The position numbers and the translations under genes are program-made. The notes beneath the pieces were generated by a model that had not been told where the DNA came from, searched no databases, and worked only from the letters and a program-made list of their open reading frames with translations. Of a stretch of DNA of 64,000 nt, positions 35,257 through 43,929 are shown one piece after another. The stretch is from Algoriphagus sp. CAU 1675. GTDB taxonomy: Bacteria; Bacteroidota; Bacteroidia; Cytophagales; Cyclobacteriaceae. The stretch covers positions 248,001-312,000 of the forward strand of contig NZ_JARHUI010000004.1 of assembly GCF_029222925.1 (NCBI RefSeq), written 5' to 3'. Position 1 is the stretch's first letter. Each line of letters begins with the position of its first letter.

Positions 35257-36045
35257 ATGAAAAAACTCTTACTCGCCCTACTTTTTATTACAATGGGAAT
35301 CAGCGCGTCACAAGCACAGGATATAAAGGTCTTGACCTATAACATCTATCATGGAGAAAATCCAGGTTCCCCGGGGAAACCAAACCTCCATCAAATTGCG
35401 GATCTAATCGTCAACCTCCAGCCTGATGTGGTAGTACTACAGGAAGTGGACAGCATGACTAACAGAAGCAAGGGAATTTACGGAGAGAAGATCGATCTAG
35501 TCCAAAAACTTGCAGAAATGACAGGATATAAGGGTCATTTCTCTAAAGCCATGATTTATTCTGAAGGAGGATATGGTGAAGGAATTTTGATCAAAAAAGG
35601 CGGAAATTTCCAAAGTCAAAATCTGTCAACTCCAGCCGGAGGGGAACCGAGAGCAGCCATTTGGGGCGAATTGACCCTGAACTCCGTTAAAAAGGTGCAA
35701 ATCGGCGGAACCCACCTATGCCACCAATTCACTGAAAACAGAATCGCACAGTTACATGAACTCATCCATTTTGAAAACCCCGATGCTTTACCAAGAATCC
35801 TAATGGGTGATTTGAATTTTGGTCCTGAAAGTGAGGAATATCAGCACATCCCGTCCAATTGGACAGACGCGGCAAAATCCTTTGATATCAGATCCAACAC
35901 TTATGAGTCTACTTCGGGTGGAGATAGAATTGATTATATCCTTGCAGAATCAAAGCATTTTGAAGTTATTGATTACCAAGTGCTCAAGGTTGATTATTCG
36001 GACCATTTTCCGGTTTGGGCGATCTTACGACTTAAAAACCCTTAA
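35257..36045 (+). CDS. Exported endonuclease/exonuclease/phosphatase (EEP) family protein
   Basis: Signal peptide MKKLLLALLFITMGISASQAQ, then the EEP fold: LTYNIYHGE (metal Asn), VVLQEVDS (metal Glu), GGTHLCHQ, MGDLNFGP (catalytic Asp/Asn) and a final SDHFPVWA with the catalytic His. The family covers nucleases, sphingomyelinases and inositol phosphatases, and export argues for a phosphodiester or phosphate substrate outside the cytoplasm. I start at the ATG at 35257, since a longer frame beginning 84 nt upstream would mask the signal peptide. The DUF1080 gene follows after 5 nt, so the two form an operon. Confidence 0.87.
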   Translation: MKKLLLALLFITMGISASQAQDIKVLTYNIYHGENPGSPGKPNLHQIADLIVNLQPDVVVLQEVDSMTNRSKGIYGEKIDLVQKLAEMTGYKGHFSKAMIYSEGGYGEGILIKKGGNFQSQNLSTPAGGEPRAAIWGELTLNSVKKVQIGGTHLCHQFTENRIAQLHELIHFENPDALPRILMGDLNFGPESEEYQHIPSNWTDAAKSFDIRSNTYESTSGGDRIDYILAESKHFEVIDYQVLKVDYSDHFPVWAILRLKNP

Positions 36046-36050
36046 ACAAC

Positions 36051-36905
36051 ATGATAAAGAAACACCTTTCCCTTTTGGCCCTAGCCGGGCTGACATTCAC
36101 ATTTTCCTGTAAGGAAAAACCAGCCCAGCCGGAGAAAAACCTTGAATGGATTTCTCTATTTAATGGCAAGGATCTAGATGATTGGAGTATAAAAATTAGG
36201 ACACACGAACTAAACGATAATTTTGCGAATACTTTCCGTGTAGAAGAAGGCATGATGAAAGTCCGATATGATGGATATGATCAATTTGACCAGCAATACG
36301 GACATATCTTTTATAATAAACCCTTTTCCTACTACCTACTTCAAGTAGAGTACCGCTTTGTAGGAGAGCAAGCAAATGGTGGGGAAGGTTGGGCAATACG
36401 AAACAGTGGCGCTATGCTTCACTCTCAGGATCCAAAAACCATGCTAGTTGACCAGGATTTTCCTATTTCTGTGGAAGCGCAATTTCTGGGAGGCAATGGA
36501 ACCGATCCCCGCAGCACCTGCAACCTATGTACCCCTGGTACAAATGTGGTTTTAGCTGACACCTTATTTACTCCACACTGTATCAATTCCAGCTCCAAAA
36601 CCTACCATGGGGATCAATGGGTAACCGCCAATTTTATAGTCTTGGGAGATCAGGAAGTCCATCATTTGGTTGGAGCCGACACTGTATTCAGCTTTACTAA
36701 GCCCCAAATTGGTGGGGGAAATGTCAATCCCGTAGACCCAGCGGTGAAAATTGACGGACAATTACTGCCATCAGGCTATATAGCTTTGCAAAGTGAAAGT
36801 CATCCAATCGATTTTAGAAAAGTAGCACTGATCGATCTATCTCCATTCAAGGAAGATGCCGGCAAAATGAAGGAGATTGTGAATTCAGCTTTAAAACAGG
36901 ATTAA
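36051..36905 (+). CDS. DUF1080 (3-keto-disaccharide hydrolase-like) lipoprotein
   Basis: A lipoprotein signal with lipobox TFSC precedes a concanavalin-like beta-sandwich: WISLFNGKDLDDWSIK near the N-terminus, then NTFRVEEGMMKV, GEGWAIRNSGAMLHS and the C-terminal GYIALQSESHPIDFRKVAL. These are hallmarks of DUF1080, a family that includes 3-keto-glycoside hydrolases and many proteins next to Gfo/Idh/MocA oxidoreductases. Here a GH109-like Gfo/Idh/MocA gene lies convergent immediately downstream. Substrate unknown. Cys residues in CNLC (about residues 159-162) may form a disulfide. Confidence 0.88.
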   Translation: MIKKHLSLLALAGLTFTFSCKEKPAQPEKNLEWISLFNGKDLDDWSIKIRTHELNDNFANTFRVEEGMMKVRYDGYDQFDQQYGHIFYNKPFSYYLLQVEYRFVGEQANGGEGWAIRNSGAMLHSQDPKTMLVDQDFPISVEAQFLGGNGTDPRSTCNLCTPGTNVVLADTLFTPHCINSSSKTYHGDQWVTANFIVLGDQEVHHLVGADTVFSFTKPQIGGGNVNPVDPAVKIDGQLLPSGYIALQSESHPIDFRKVALIDLSPFKEDAGKMKEIVNSALKQD

Positions 36906-36907
36906 AC

Positions 36908-36943
36908 AAAAAGGGAAGGTCAATTAGGCCTTCCCTTTTTTTT
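36908..36943. terminator. Bidirectional terminator
   Basis: AAAAAGGGAAGGTC / GGCCTTCCCTTTTT stem (one G-U), AATTA loop. It separates the convergent DUF1080 and GH109-like genes and touches the stop codon of the latter. Confidence 0.9.
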
Positions 36944-38354
36944 ATACTCGCACTTTAGTGGTTCCTCCACCTTCTAGAGTGATAGGCACTGGTTGATTGG
37001 TCTTCCAGCTTCCACCAGTAAAATCAGGTACATCAATGGAATTAGATCTGTTTGCAACTGACCATTCACTCAAAGGACTGATACAACTCCACAAAGCCGC
37101 ATCATATACATCCTGATCCAGTGGCAAGCCGTTTCTCAGGCAATCAATCAATCTCCAGTCCATCATAAAGTCCATACCTCCATGACCCCCTACTTGTTTA
37201 GCCAGTTCCCCTACTTTCTGAACGATTTCAGGAGTAAACTTTTTCTCAAGTTCTTTCATCTCCTCCTCCTTCATCCAACTGTGGCCTTTTGAAACTTTTT
37301 GCTCTGGATATTTCTGAGCAAATCCCTCTGTACCACTTACCACATGAAGTCTGGAATAAGGCCTAGGTGAGGAGACATCATGTTGAATCATGATTGATTT
37401 CCCATGCTTGGTCTTGACAATTGTAGTATTCATATTACCACGATAGTTCTTAGCTGCGAAAGAGGAAAAGAACACGTCATTCTCTGCTAACTCCTGGGCT
37501 TTTGCCTTCATATGAAAATCATTGGAAGAAAGGGAAGTTAAGTAATCCATTTGGTCCCCTCGGTTGATGTTGAGGATTTGACAAATTGGTCCCAATCCAT
37601 GAGTGGGATATAAGTTTCCATCTCGGTGATTTTCTTTTAATCTCCACATATCCTGATACCCATTTTCCTTTTGGAAGTTATGTGCCAAAAGATCATGGAT
37701 GTAGGCTCCCTCCACATGCAAAACCTCTCCAAAAAATCCTTCCCGGGCCATTTTAAGGGTCATCAGTTCAAAGAAATCATAACAGCAATTTTCCAGCTGC
37801 ATACAATGCTTCTTGGTACGTTCGGAAGTTTCTACAAGCTGCCAGCATTCGTCCAAGGTTCTTGCTGCCGGCACTTCTACTGCAGCATGTTTTCCTGCTT
37901 CCATGGCATAAACTGCCATTGGAGTATGCCAATCCCAGGGAGTTGCGATATATATCAAATCCAGATCCGGTCTATCACACATTTTTTTCCAGGCATAGGC
38001 ACTTCCGGAATATAAGTCAGGATTGTGAGGGGTCCCTTCCAAAGACTTCTTGGCTTTCTCCGCACGCTCGGGGATTAAATCACACAGGGCTTTGATTTCC
38101 ACCCCATCTATTTTACTGAGTCGGTTTACTGCCCCGGGGCCTCTTTGGCCCAAACCAACAATCCCTACCCGAACCGTTTCGATTTTTGGGGCTGCAAATC
38201 CAGACATATTAAAGGTTTGAACTCTTGATGCGCCATATTTAGCTTCAAATGGTAGTGTTTGAACATCATTAGCCAAGGCACTTCCTGCGCCAAATAGACC
38301 AAGTCCTACCAAACCTGTAGACTTTAAAAATTCTCTTCTGGGATTATTTTTCAT
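36942..38354 (-). CDS. Gfo/Idh/MocA family oxidoreductase, GH109-like, Tat-exported
   Basis: The N-terminus carries a Tat motif (PRREFLKSTG). A Rossmann NAD-binding motif follows (VGIVGLGQRGPG), then ICD-type features YIATPWDWHTPMAVYAMEAGKH, AVEVPAARTLDECW and GNLYPTHGLGPICQILNINRGD. The last block is close to that of GH109 alpha-N-acetylgalactosaminidases, which keep NAD bound and cleave by oxidation-elimination. The enzyme would be exported folded with its cofactor. At 470 residues it fits GH109. Substrate is inferred only. It is a single gene. Confidence 0.85.
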   Translation of the reverse strand: MKNNPRREFLKSTGLVGLGLFGAGSALANDVQTLPFEAKYGASRVQTFNMSGFAAPKIETVRVGIVGLGQRGPGAVNRLSKIDGVEIKALCDLIPERAEKAKKSLEGTPHNPDLYSGSAYAWKKMCDRPDLDLIYIATPWDWHTPMAVYAMEAGKHAAVEVPAARTLDECWQLVETSERTKKHCMQLENCCYDFFELMTLKMAREGFFGEVLHVEGAYIHDLLAHNFQKENGYQDMWRLKENHRDGNLYPTHGLGPICQILNINRGDQMDYLTSLSSNDFHMKAKAQELAENDVFFSSFAAKNYRGNMNTTIVKTKHGKSIMIQHDVSSPRPYSRLHVVSGTEGFAQKYPEQKVSKGHSWMKEEEMKELEKKFTPEIVQKVGELAKQVGGHGGMDFMMDWRLIDCLRNGLPLDQDVYDAALWSCISPLSEWSVANRSNSIDVPDFTGGSWKTNQPVPITLEGGGTTKVRV

Positions 38355-38433
38355 AATTACTTTTTTCGGGTTTCTTTAAGCTATTTAATAAAATTTTTCA
38401 AAAAGCCAGCTCCATCCATCAAAAGAAGAACAT

Positions 38434-38460
38434 AAAAAAACCGGAAGCTACTGCTTCCGG
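38434..38460 (-). terminator. Rho-independent terminator (minus strand)
   Basis: CCGGAAGC / GCTTCCGG stem with a 4-nt loop, followed on the minus strand by seven Ts, downstream of the DUF2892 gene. Confidence 0.88.
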
Positions 38461-38494
38461 CCTTTCCCAAAACTATTACGCATTATCTATGTTC

Positions 38495-38698
38495 TCAGGA
38501 CTTTGAACAACTGTTCAGCCCGAATATTGTATACAGAGGGCAAAAGCCCACCAAAGTCGTTAAGGTGAAAATCCCGGCAACTACGAGGGCCACTACTCCT
38601 AATGTACCTTCAATAATTCCAGTGAAAAATAAACCAACCAGTACGGCAGCAATGACTAATCTGATTGCACGGTCCGCATTTCCCATATTTTTTTTCAT
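38495..38698 (-). CDS. DUF2892 small membrane protein
   Basis: A 67-residue protein with the DUF2892 opening MKKNMGNADRAIRLVIA and two membrane helices (about residues 13-29 and 33-49), ending in GFCPLYTIFGLNSC with two conserved-looking Cys. In other bacteria this domain is fused or next to rhodaneses (YgaP type). Here a rhodanese gene lies 12 kb away in the adjacent minus-strand cluster. Function unknown. It may be separate from that cluster, given the 109-bp gap. Confidence 0.85.
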   Translation of the reverse strand: MKKNMGNADRAIRLVIAAVLVGLFFTGIIEGTLGVVALVVAGIFTLTTLVGFCPLYTIFGLNSCSKS

Positions 38699-38779
38699 GT
38701 CTTAAATGGTTAAAGGGTAAAGAGAATGTACGGTTTAATTTTCAAGGATAAAACTACAGCACCGCGCTCCTTGTTTCCA

Positions 38780-38804
38780 TGACAAATGTCACACAGGCAT
38801 GTGA
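38780..38804. promoter_or_regulatory. Two short inverted repeats in front of the DUF2892 gene
   Basis: TGACA-AA-TGTCA (38780-38791) and, overlapping it by three bases, TCACA-N6-TGTGA (38789-38804). They lie between the GH113-like stop and the DUF2892 start. Half-sites recall Crp/Fnr operators, but their order is reversed in the second. Confidence 0.3.
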
Positions 38805-38807
38805 TTT

Positions 38808-39848
38808 TCAGTCTTCCAAAAAGTAGGCCTCCATCACGCTTTCGGCTGATTTACCCTGAGGTGTAAAGTCAGGACTTCTTCTGCCTCCATTCGGATACCA
38901 TTTCCAAAAAAACACACCTGCCAACCAGGATTCTCTCCAGGCAGTCTGAAAAAAAGCTTCATAACACAAGGCTTGGACTTCATCGGAAAGAGCAATCTCA
39001 GCTCTTTCATTTGGCCAAACCCAAGGCTCCATAGCCGCGTCCACGGTATTACAATAACCGATTTCTGTAAAAATTACGGGCTTTTTGTATTTCCTAACCA
39101 CCTTTTCGATTGATGAAATATGGGATTCCCAAGATTCCATTAAATCATTCAGACTCGGATCATGCGAATCGGAAAGTGGAAAATAGGCCTGAATCCCTAC
39201 ATAGTCCAATTCATCCCAAAATGAAACCTGTTCAAATTCTGTGAAATTGGCAGCATAGGTAAGCTTTCCCGAATAAATATTTCGGATCTCCCTGATCAAC
39301 CTACTCCAATCCTCCCCCCTATGTGAAGTTTTTTCCAACTCTGTCCCTATGCATAACATTGGAATAGCCAACTTTTCAGCTAAGGCAGCATACTCCAAGA
39401 TAAAGCCCCGATAATTATCAAACCATTGACCCCAATCTTCTTCACTTTCCATTTCTATTTCGCCCGGCCAACTTCCCCTAACCCATAGATGAGGCTTGAG
39501 CATATTCATGATTCCATGCGTTTCGGAGGAGTCCAAAGTTATCTGTATCCCTTTTGCAGATTCTCCCCACCATATGCGGTCTCCCTCCAATTGCCAACGG
39601 ATTTCAGGTCTGTTTTTTTCGCTCTGCCAACCAAAAGGAGTCTGGGACAAAGCATTCGCGCCAACCTTTTTCAAAGCATGTAGTTCTCCTCCTTCAAGCG
39701 GAGATCTTCCGGCTACCCAACAAACCCCTTTCCATTTCTCCGCCACTTCAACAAGCTCAGGATTTGGAATTAAAAACCATCCCAAAAAAATCACCAGTAT
39801 AAGGCTAACAGAGCTAAAAAGATAGGTCCTGATTTGCCTGGAGTTCAT
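38808..39848 (-). CDS. GH113-like glycoside hydrolase, membrane-anchored
   Basis: One N-terminal membrane helix (about residues 8-27) anchors a TIM-barrel domain. Clan GH-A features: the acid/base Glu in MLCIGTELE (about residue 169), VGIQAYFPLS, and the nucleophile Glu in VIFTEIGYCN. The pattern KGVCWVAGRSPLEGG and the late GVFFWKWYPNGGRRSPDFTPQGK resemble GH113 beta-mannanases and a related group of uncharacterised hydrolases. It is the last gene of a long minus-strand cluster, overlapping the hydrolase-OsmC gene by 4 nt, and would act on a glycan at the outer face of the cytoplasmic membrane. Confidence 0.8.
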   Translation of the reverse strand: MNSRQIRTYLFSSVSLILVIFLGWFLIPNPELVEVAEKWKGVCWVAGRSPLEGGELHALKKVGANALSQTPFGWQSEKNRPEIRWQLEGDRIWWGESAKGIQITLDSSETHGIMNMLKPHLWVRGSWPGEIEMESEEDWGQWFDNYRGFILEYAALAEKLAIPMLCIGTELEKTSHRGEDWSRLIREIRNIYSGKLTYAANFTEFEQVSFWDELDYVGIQAYFPLSDSHDPSLNDLMESWESHISSIEKVVRKYKKPVIFTEIGYCNTVDAAMEPWVWPNERAEIALSDEVQALCYEAFFQTAWRESWLAGVFFWKWYPNGGRRSPDFTPQGKSAESVMEAYFLED

Positions 39849-41050
39849 TTGGCAAGGAGTGTTTGAATTACAATTTCCTCCTGCAAGGTTTTATGTACAG
39901 GGCATCTGTTGGAAATCTCTAATAATCTATGCCTTTGCTCTTGGTCTAAATCACCCTCCAACTCGATAATCCGGGTAAAATGGCTCACTTTGGCTCCCGG
40001 CTCGCCACTATGCTCACTATCTTCAAGGTGGATTTTTTTATGGTTTAAAAAGACTGAAACTTCTGTCAAAGGCCATTTTTTTCGACCTGCATACAATTTC
40101 AAGGTCATTGCAGTGCAACTTCCGAGAGCTGCCATCAATAAATCATATGGATTTGGCCCAAGGTTAGTCCCCCCGACTTCCAGAGGTTCATCAGAAATCA
40201 AATGGTGATGTGGAGTTTTGATTTCAGTTGCAAAACCTTCCCCGGAAAGTCTCACAAAAACCTGATTTCCCTTGGTATCATGTTGGGCAATATCCTCCTG
40301 AAAAGGAACATAACGCTTACTCCAGGCTGCCACAACCTCTCCAATGTATTCACTGTCCTTTGGGTCTGAAATCAAATGGTCTGCTCCTTCCAAAGAAATA
40401 AAACTTTTTGGATGACCCGCTTGGTCAAAAAGCTCCAGGGCATTATCAAAACCCACTACTTCATCTTGGGGAGAATGCATCAAAAGCAAAGATTTTTTCA
40501 TCCCCTTAAGCATTCCTTTAGTTGGATTTTGGACAATTTCCTCCCAAAACTCCTGAGTGATTCGAAAGGGTGCTCCACCAATGTGAACAATAGAATTACC
40601 TGAATTATCAGCTTTTCCCTGAAAAAGCTTTTGAATCTGATCCGGGAAAGCCGGAGCGGCTATACTCACCACCGCCTCCACTGAGTCCAGTTGGGACGCT
40701 GCATAAATTACCGCTGTACCCCCCAAAGAATGTCCTAACAACATTTTGGGAGCTTGAAAATTTTTCTCCAAAAAAGATGCAGCATCTACCAAATCAGAAA
40801 TCCCAGACGCAAAAACCTGATTTTGGGAGGCTTCATTTTGACTCCCTGTGAAGTCCAGACTAAAAACCGCAATGCCCTGTTGAGACATGGCCGTACAAAT
40901 TTTGCTAACTGCTGAAATATTATCCTTACAGCTAAAGCAATGGGCAAAAAGTGCATAAAAAGCTGGAACCCGATCCAATGGCCGGTAAAGATGGGCGGAA
41001 AGCTCCACCCCCTTTTTATTCAAAAACCGATAGGTTGACGGGTTCATCAA
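39845..41050 (-). CDS. Fusion of alpha/beta hydrolase and OsmC domains
   Basis: Residues 1-260 are a serine hydrolase (nucleophile Ser108 in LGHSLGG, Asp in HSPQDEV, His in EGADHL). Residues about 265-401 are an OsmC/Ohr domain with both redox cysteines (GSCTAMTLKLYA and NRCPVHKTL). OsmC proteins reduce organic hydroperoxides. The fusion suggests an acyl or ester peroxide substrate or a thioester, but this is inference. It sits inside the minus-strand glycan/redox cluster, 5 nt after the upstream lipoprotein gene and overlapping the GH113-like gene by ATGA. Confidence 0.9.
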   Translation of the reverse strand: MMNPSTYRFLNKKGVELSAHLYRPLDRVPAFYALFAHCFSCKDNISAVSKICTAMSQQGIAVFSLDFTGSQNEASQNQVFASGISDLVDAASFLEKNFQAPKMLLGHSLGGTAVIYAASQLDSVEAVVSIAAPAFPDQIQKLFQGKADNSGNSIVHIGGAPFRITQEFWEEIVQNPTKGMLKGMKKSLLLMHSPQDEVVGFDNALELFDQAGHPKSFISLEGADHLISDPKDSEYIGEVVAAWSKRYVPFQEDIAQHDTKGNQVFVRLSGEGFATEIKTPHHHLISDEPLEVGGTNLGPNPYDLLMAALGSCTAMTLKLYAGRKKWPLTEVSVFLNHKKIHLEDSEHSGEPGAKVSHFTRIIELEGDLDQEQRHRLLEISNRCPVHKTLQEEIVIQTLLAK

Positions 41051-41055
41051 ATTTT

Positions 41056-41799
41056 CTATTTCATGATTTGTACTCTTATATTCTCAAGATTGATTTCTGA
41101 AAGCAACTCCAATTTACCGTTTTCATATAGCTCCTCCATCTCTTCAACAGGTGTATTTTTATCCTCAGGCTTTAAATTCAAATAATTTTGAAAACGGATT
41201 CCACCTACTTCCTGCACCGCACTCACCTCACGCATCCTCACTCCTCCCCCATCAGTATGGTAGCTGTAAGCCATATAATCCACATAATAATCATCGGCAC
41301 CTATCCAGTATAGAAACTCATCATCAAAGTCCTCTCCTCCTCCATCTTGTCTAAAAGTCACTTTAACCAGATGGTATCTTTCTCCCTTAATCTCTGTCTC
41401 ACCCAAATAGGTTTTCACAGCTGCTTCATCATTTAAACCATAAGGTAAAAAAGCAAAATATGCCACAGAGTTCACTGAACGGGTAAAAGCTCCGGTCCGC
41501 TCTTCTGTCAAAGTATCAATCTTGACCCCATTGACAGTACGAACAAATCCTGCATTATTCAATACATCCCTGACAGCCCCGGTACTATCCTGAAATTCTC
41601 TGATATATTCAAAACCTTGGGGGGATTTATAAATGGAGAAATGGAATTGTCTAAAGTCAAAATCAATCTTCGCAGATTTATAAGCTTCCCCCCCATGTGC
41701 CTCAATAGAAGCATCCACGATTTTTTCCGCCTCGGTTTTTGTCTCGCAGGCGTTTAAAACAACCACTGCAACCAATACGGTCAGATATTTTACTTTCAT
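41056..41799 (-). CDS. DUF6503-like lipoprotein A
   Basis: The lipoprotein signal MKVKYLTVLVAVVVLNAC begins at 41799. Other in-frame ATGs lie 24, 30 and 63 nt upstream, so the start is not certain. The mature part starts with AEKIVDASIEAHGGEAYKSAKIDFDFR, a pattern shared with the next gene upstream, and continues as a LolA/LolB-like beta-rich fold (FLYWIGADDYYVDYMAYSYHTDGGG). Function unknown. Such folds bind lipids. With its paralogue it may handle a lipid-linked product of the neighbouring glycosyltransferases. Confidence 0.72.
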   Translation of the reverse strand: MKVKYLTVLVAVVVLNACETKTEAEKIVDASIEAHGGEAYKSAKIDFDFRQFHFSIYKSPQGFEYIREFQDSTGAVRDVLNNAGFVRTVNGVKIDTLTEERTGAFTRSVNSVAYFAFLPYGLNDEAAVKTYLGETEIKGERYHLVKVTFRQDGGGEDFDDEFLYWIGADDYYVDYMAYSYHTDGGGVRMREVSAVQEVGGIRFQNYLNLKPEDKNTPVEEMEELYENGKLELLSEINLENIRVQIMK

Positions 41800-41864
41800 T
41801 TTTAGGGACTTAGGGATTCTCATTTTCATTATTTCAATTCTCTTAAACGGAAGAAGGCACAAAT

Positions 41865-42596
41865 TTATAGGATTACTTCAAAGTCAGAATAAAGGTATTC
41901 TGCCCTCAAATACAGCTTTTCTCCTTTTTCATTTATTCTATAACTTTTTCGCTCTCCATAGAAAACAAACGGAGATGAATTGTTCGACGAAAGGTTCTCG
42001 ATTAAACTCCTATGGTCTTTCAATTGCACCTCATTTCCTGTCATCAGGAAGGATTCGGGATCAAAATAATACCACCATACATCCTCATCCGAGCCATAAT
42101 CTACCCGAATAACCTCCGCAAGCCCCAAAGGGGTTTCCCTAACTCCCTCATAAGTCAATTTACTCCCTTCATCCTGTAAAAGTTTCCAAGGCTGCGCTAT
42201 GACATAAAAGGCAGCATCCATATCCTTCTTTTTAGCGGCCAAAAAATCCTGGTTTTGTATTTCATTTCCTCCCACACTATACCTCATCTGAGCTCCATCA
42301 AAGTAGCTGACATGCTCCACACTGTCACTTATCCAAGTGATTTTTCCTTCAAAAAAAGGCTTGAGGCGAAATTCCATACTTTGGTCAGTTTCACTTTCCA
42401 CAGAACCATCCTCCTTTAGCAATCGGGTCCACTTCCTGAACTTAAGTACTTCAACACTTTCCCAATTATCCATCCCACCATGCGCAGAGATGCTTTTTTC
42501 GAGCAAATTTTTAGCTTGCTTTTCAGGTCCAGAGGAACAGGAACCCAAAAGGACTACCAGTAGGATTGAGCTAAGAACACGAATTTTTAATTGCAT
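41865..42596 (-). CDS. DUF6503-like lipoprotein B (paralogue)
   Basis: Signal peptide with lipobox LLGSC (Cys20). It then reads AKNLLEKSISAHGGMDNWESVEVLKFRKW, aligning with the AHGG opening of lipoprotein A, and shows the same beta-rich layout (WWYYFDPESFLMTGNEVQL). Overall identity to A looks low, so this is an old duplication. The gene lies 4 nt after the GT-C gene and about 65 nt before the start chosen for A. No known activity. Confidence 0.72.
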   Translation of the reverse strand: MQLKIRVLSSILLVVLLGSCSSGPEKQAKNLLEKSISAHGGMDNWESVEVLKFRKWTRLLKEDGSVESETDQSMEFRLKPFFEGKITWISDSVEHVSYFDGAQMRYSVGGNEIQNQDFLAAKKKDMDAAFYVIAQPWKLLQDEGSKLTYEGVRETPLGLAEVIRVDYGSDEDVWWYYFDPESFLMTGNEVQLKDHRSLIENLSSNNSSPFVFYGERKSYRINEKGEKLYLRAEYLYSDFEVIL

Positions 42597-42600
42597 GGCA

Positions 42601-43929
42601 TTAAGTTAGTTTTTCTTTTTTAAGAAAGTAATCCAAGTAAACCCCAACGGAAAGGATCAAATATTCTACAAACAAATAGACTGGGCTTTCTGTAAAATTA
42701 TCATTGCCATATGCCTGATAAGAAAATATGACAGAGAAAGACCAAATCAGAAAAGCCCTCCTAGCTGTCAATAAACTCAAACCAAAACCTGGGATCAGGT
42801 ACCAGGGATGGACTACAGGCTGAAGAATCAGATAAACCAAGTAGGTCAAAACCCATAAATCAATCAACTGGATTACACTATCCGGTCTTCTCAACCAGCT
42901 GAAAAGGAAGATTGAAATTACTGTTGCCAAGCTCAGAATCTTGGTCAAGTAATAAATAGTATTGTATCCCTCTATCCAATATCCCACTTCCCTCAGCAAG
43001 TAATAAATTGAGGCGTTGAACTCGAACTTCCCCTGATATAGTTTTAAACTTTGAAAAAAATTGACGTAGGATCGATCCGTCAACAACCAGCCAAAACTCA
43101 ATAGGGTAGCTAAAATCACTCCGACCCAAAAGAACTTTTTATTTCGAACAGCCTGGAAAAAAATGAATCCCGGCGCAAGAATCAGAGGAAGAAGTTTCAT
43201 CCCAATGGAGAGTCCCCAAAAACCACCTGTCAGAGCCATTTTTTTTCTACTCAAGCTCAATACTGAAGCAAGCAAAAACAATAAAACAAGCCCTTCAAAA
43301 TGAAGATTGACCGTAATCTCCATCAAAATCAAAGGGTTGGACCAATACAACCAAAGTCTATTCAGTGGGATATTAAATTCTTCAAAAAGTCTCAAAAACA
43401 ATAAGAAAACGCCTATTTCTCCCAAAATCAGAATCAGTCGAATTATAATCACCCCATTCCAAACCATCCCATTGCTTGCCTTGGCTGCAATCCAAAATAT
43501 CAGTTGGTTTAAGGGAGGATAAACTGAATAATATGAAGGTGAATTTAAATTCTCAAAAAGCTGACTTAAATAGGAATCAATCATTTCAGGATTGGAATTG
43601 AGCCAGTCCTCAGGGATTTGAGCATAGGGATTCTGGCCCGCCTCCACCAACTGACCATCCCAAAGAAATCTGGCATAATCATCGGACCATTCCGGAGTAG
43701 CAAGCAGCAAGGAAAGCCTGATGGCCATTCCGGCAATAAAAATCCAAAGCCAGTTTTCGGAATTTGGGGCAAACTTATATAAAACCCACATCCCTAGAAA
43801 TAGCAAGGAATATATAAGCAGGTTCGAATTGAAATCACTTCTGGGAACCTCCATAGCGAGGTACCAAACCAAAGCCAGCATGGACAGCCAAGTCAAAAAA
43901 TGAATAGCCTGTTTGACTGATGAATTCAA
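42601..43929 (-). CDS. GT-C fold glycosyltransferase (mannosyltransferase-like), polytopic membrane protein
   Basis: About eleven hydrophobic segments in 442 residues, with the first extracytoplasmic loop carrying DDYARFLWDGQLVEAGQNPYA. This acidic motif plus WDG/NPY is typical of GT-C enzymes that use polyprenyl-phosphate sugars, such as MptA/B-like and PMT-like mannosyltransferases. A conserved proline-rich loop YYSVYPPLNQLIFW follows. It would transfer a sugar on the periplasmic side from a lipid carrier, which the nearby dolichyl-phosphate-mannose-synthase-like GT2 could supply. It overlaps the lipoprotein gene upstream by 4 nt. Confidence 0.8.
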   Translation of the reverse strand: MNSSVKQAIHFLTWLSMLALVWYLAMEVPRSDFNSNLLIYSLLFLGMWVLYKFAPNSENWLWIFIAGMAIRLSLLLATPEWSDDYARFLWDGQLVEAGQNPYAQIPEDWLNSNPEMIDSYLSQLFENLNSPSYYSVYPPLNQLIFWIAAKASNGMVWNGVIIIRLILILGEIGVFLLFLRLFEEFNIPLNRLWLYWSNPLILMEITVNLHFEGLVLLFLLASVLSLSRKKMALTGGFWGLSIGMKLLPLILAPGFIFFQAVRNKKFFWVGVILATLLSFGWLLTDRSYVNFFQSLKLYQGKFEFNASIYYLLREVGYWIEGYNTIYYLTKILSLATVISIFLFSWLRRPDSVIQLIDLWVLTYLVYLILQPVVHPWYLIPGFGLSLLTARRAFLIWSFSVIFSYQAYGNDNFTESPVYLFVEYLILSVGVYLDYFLKKEKLT

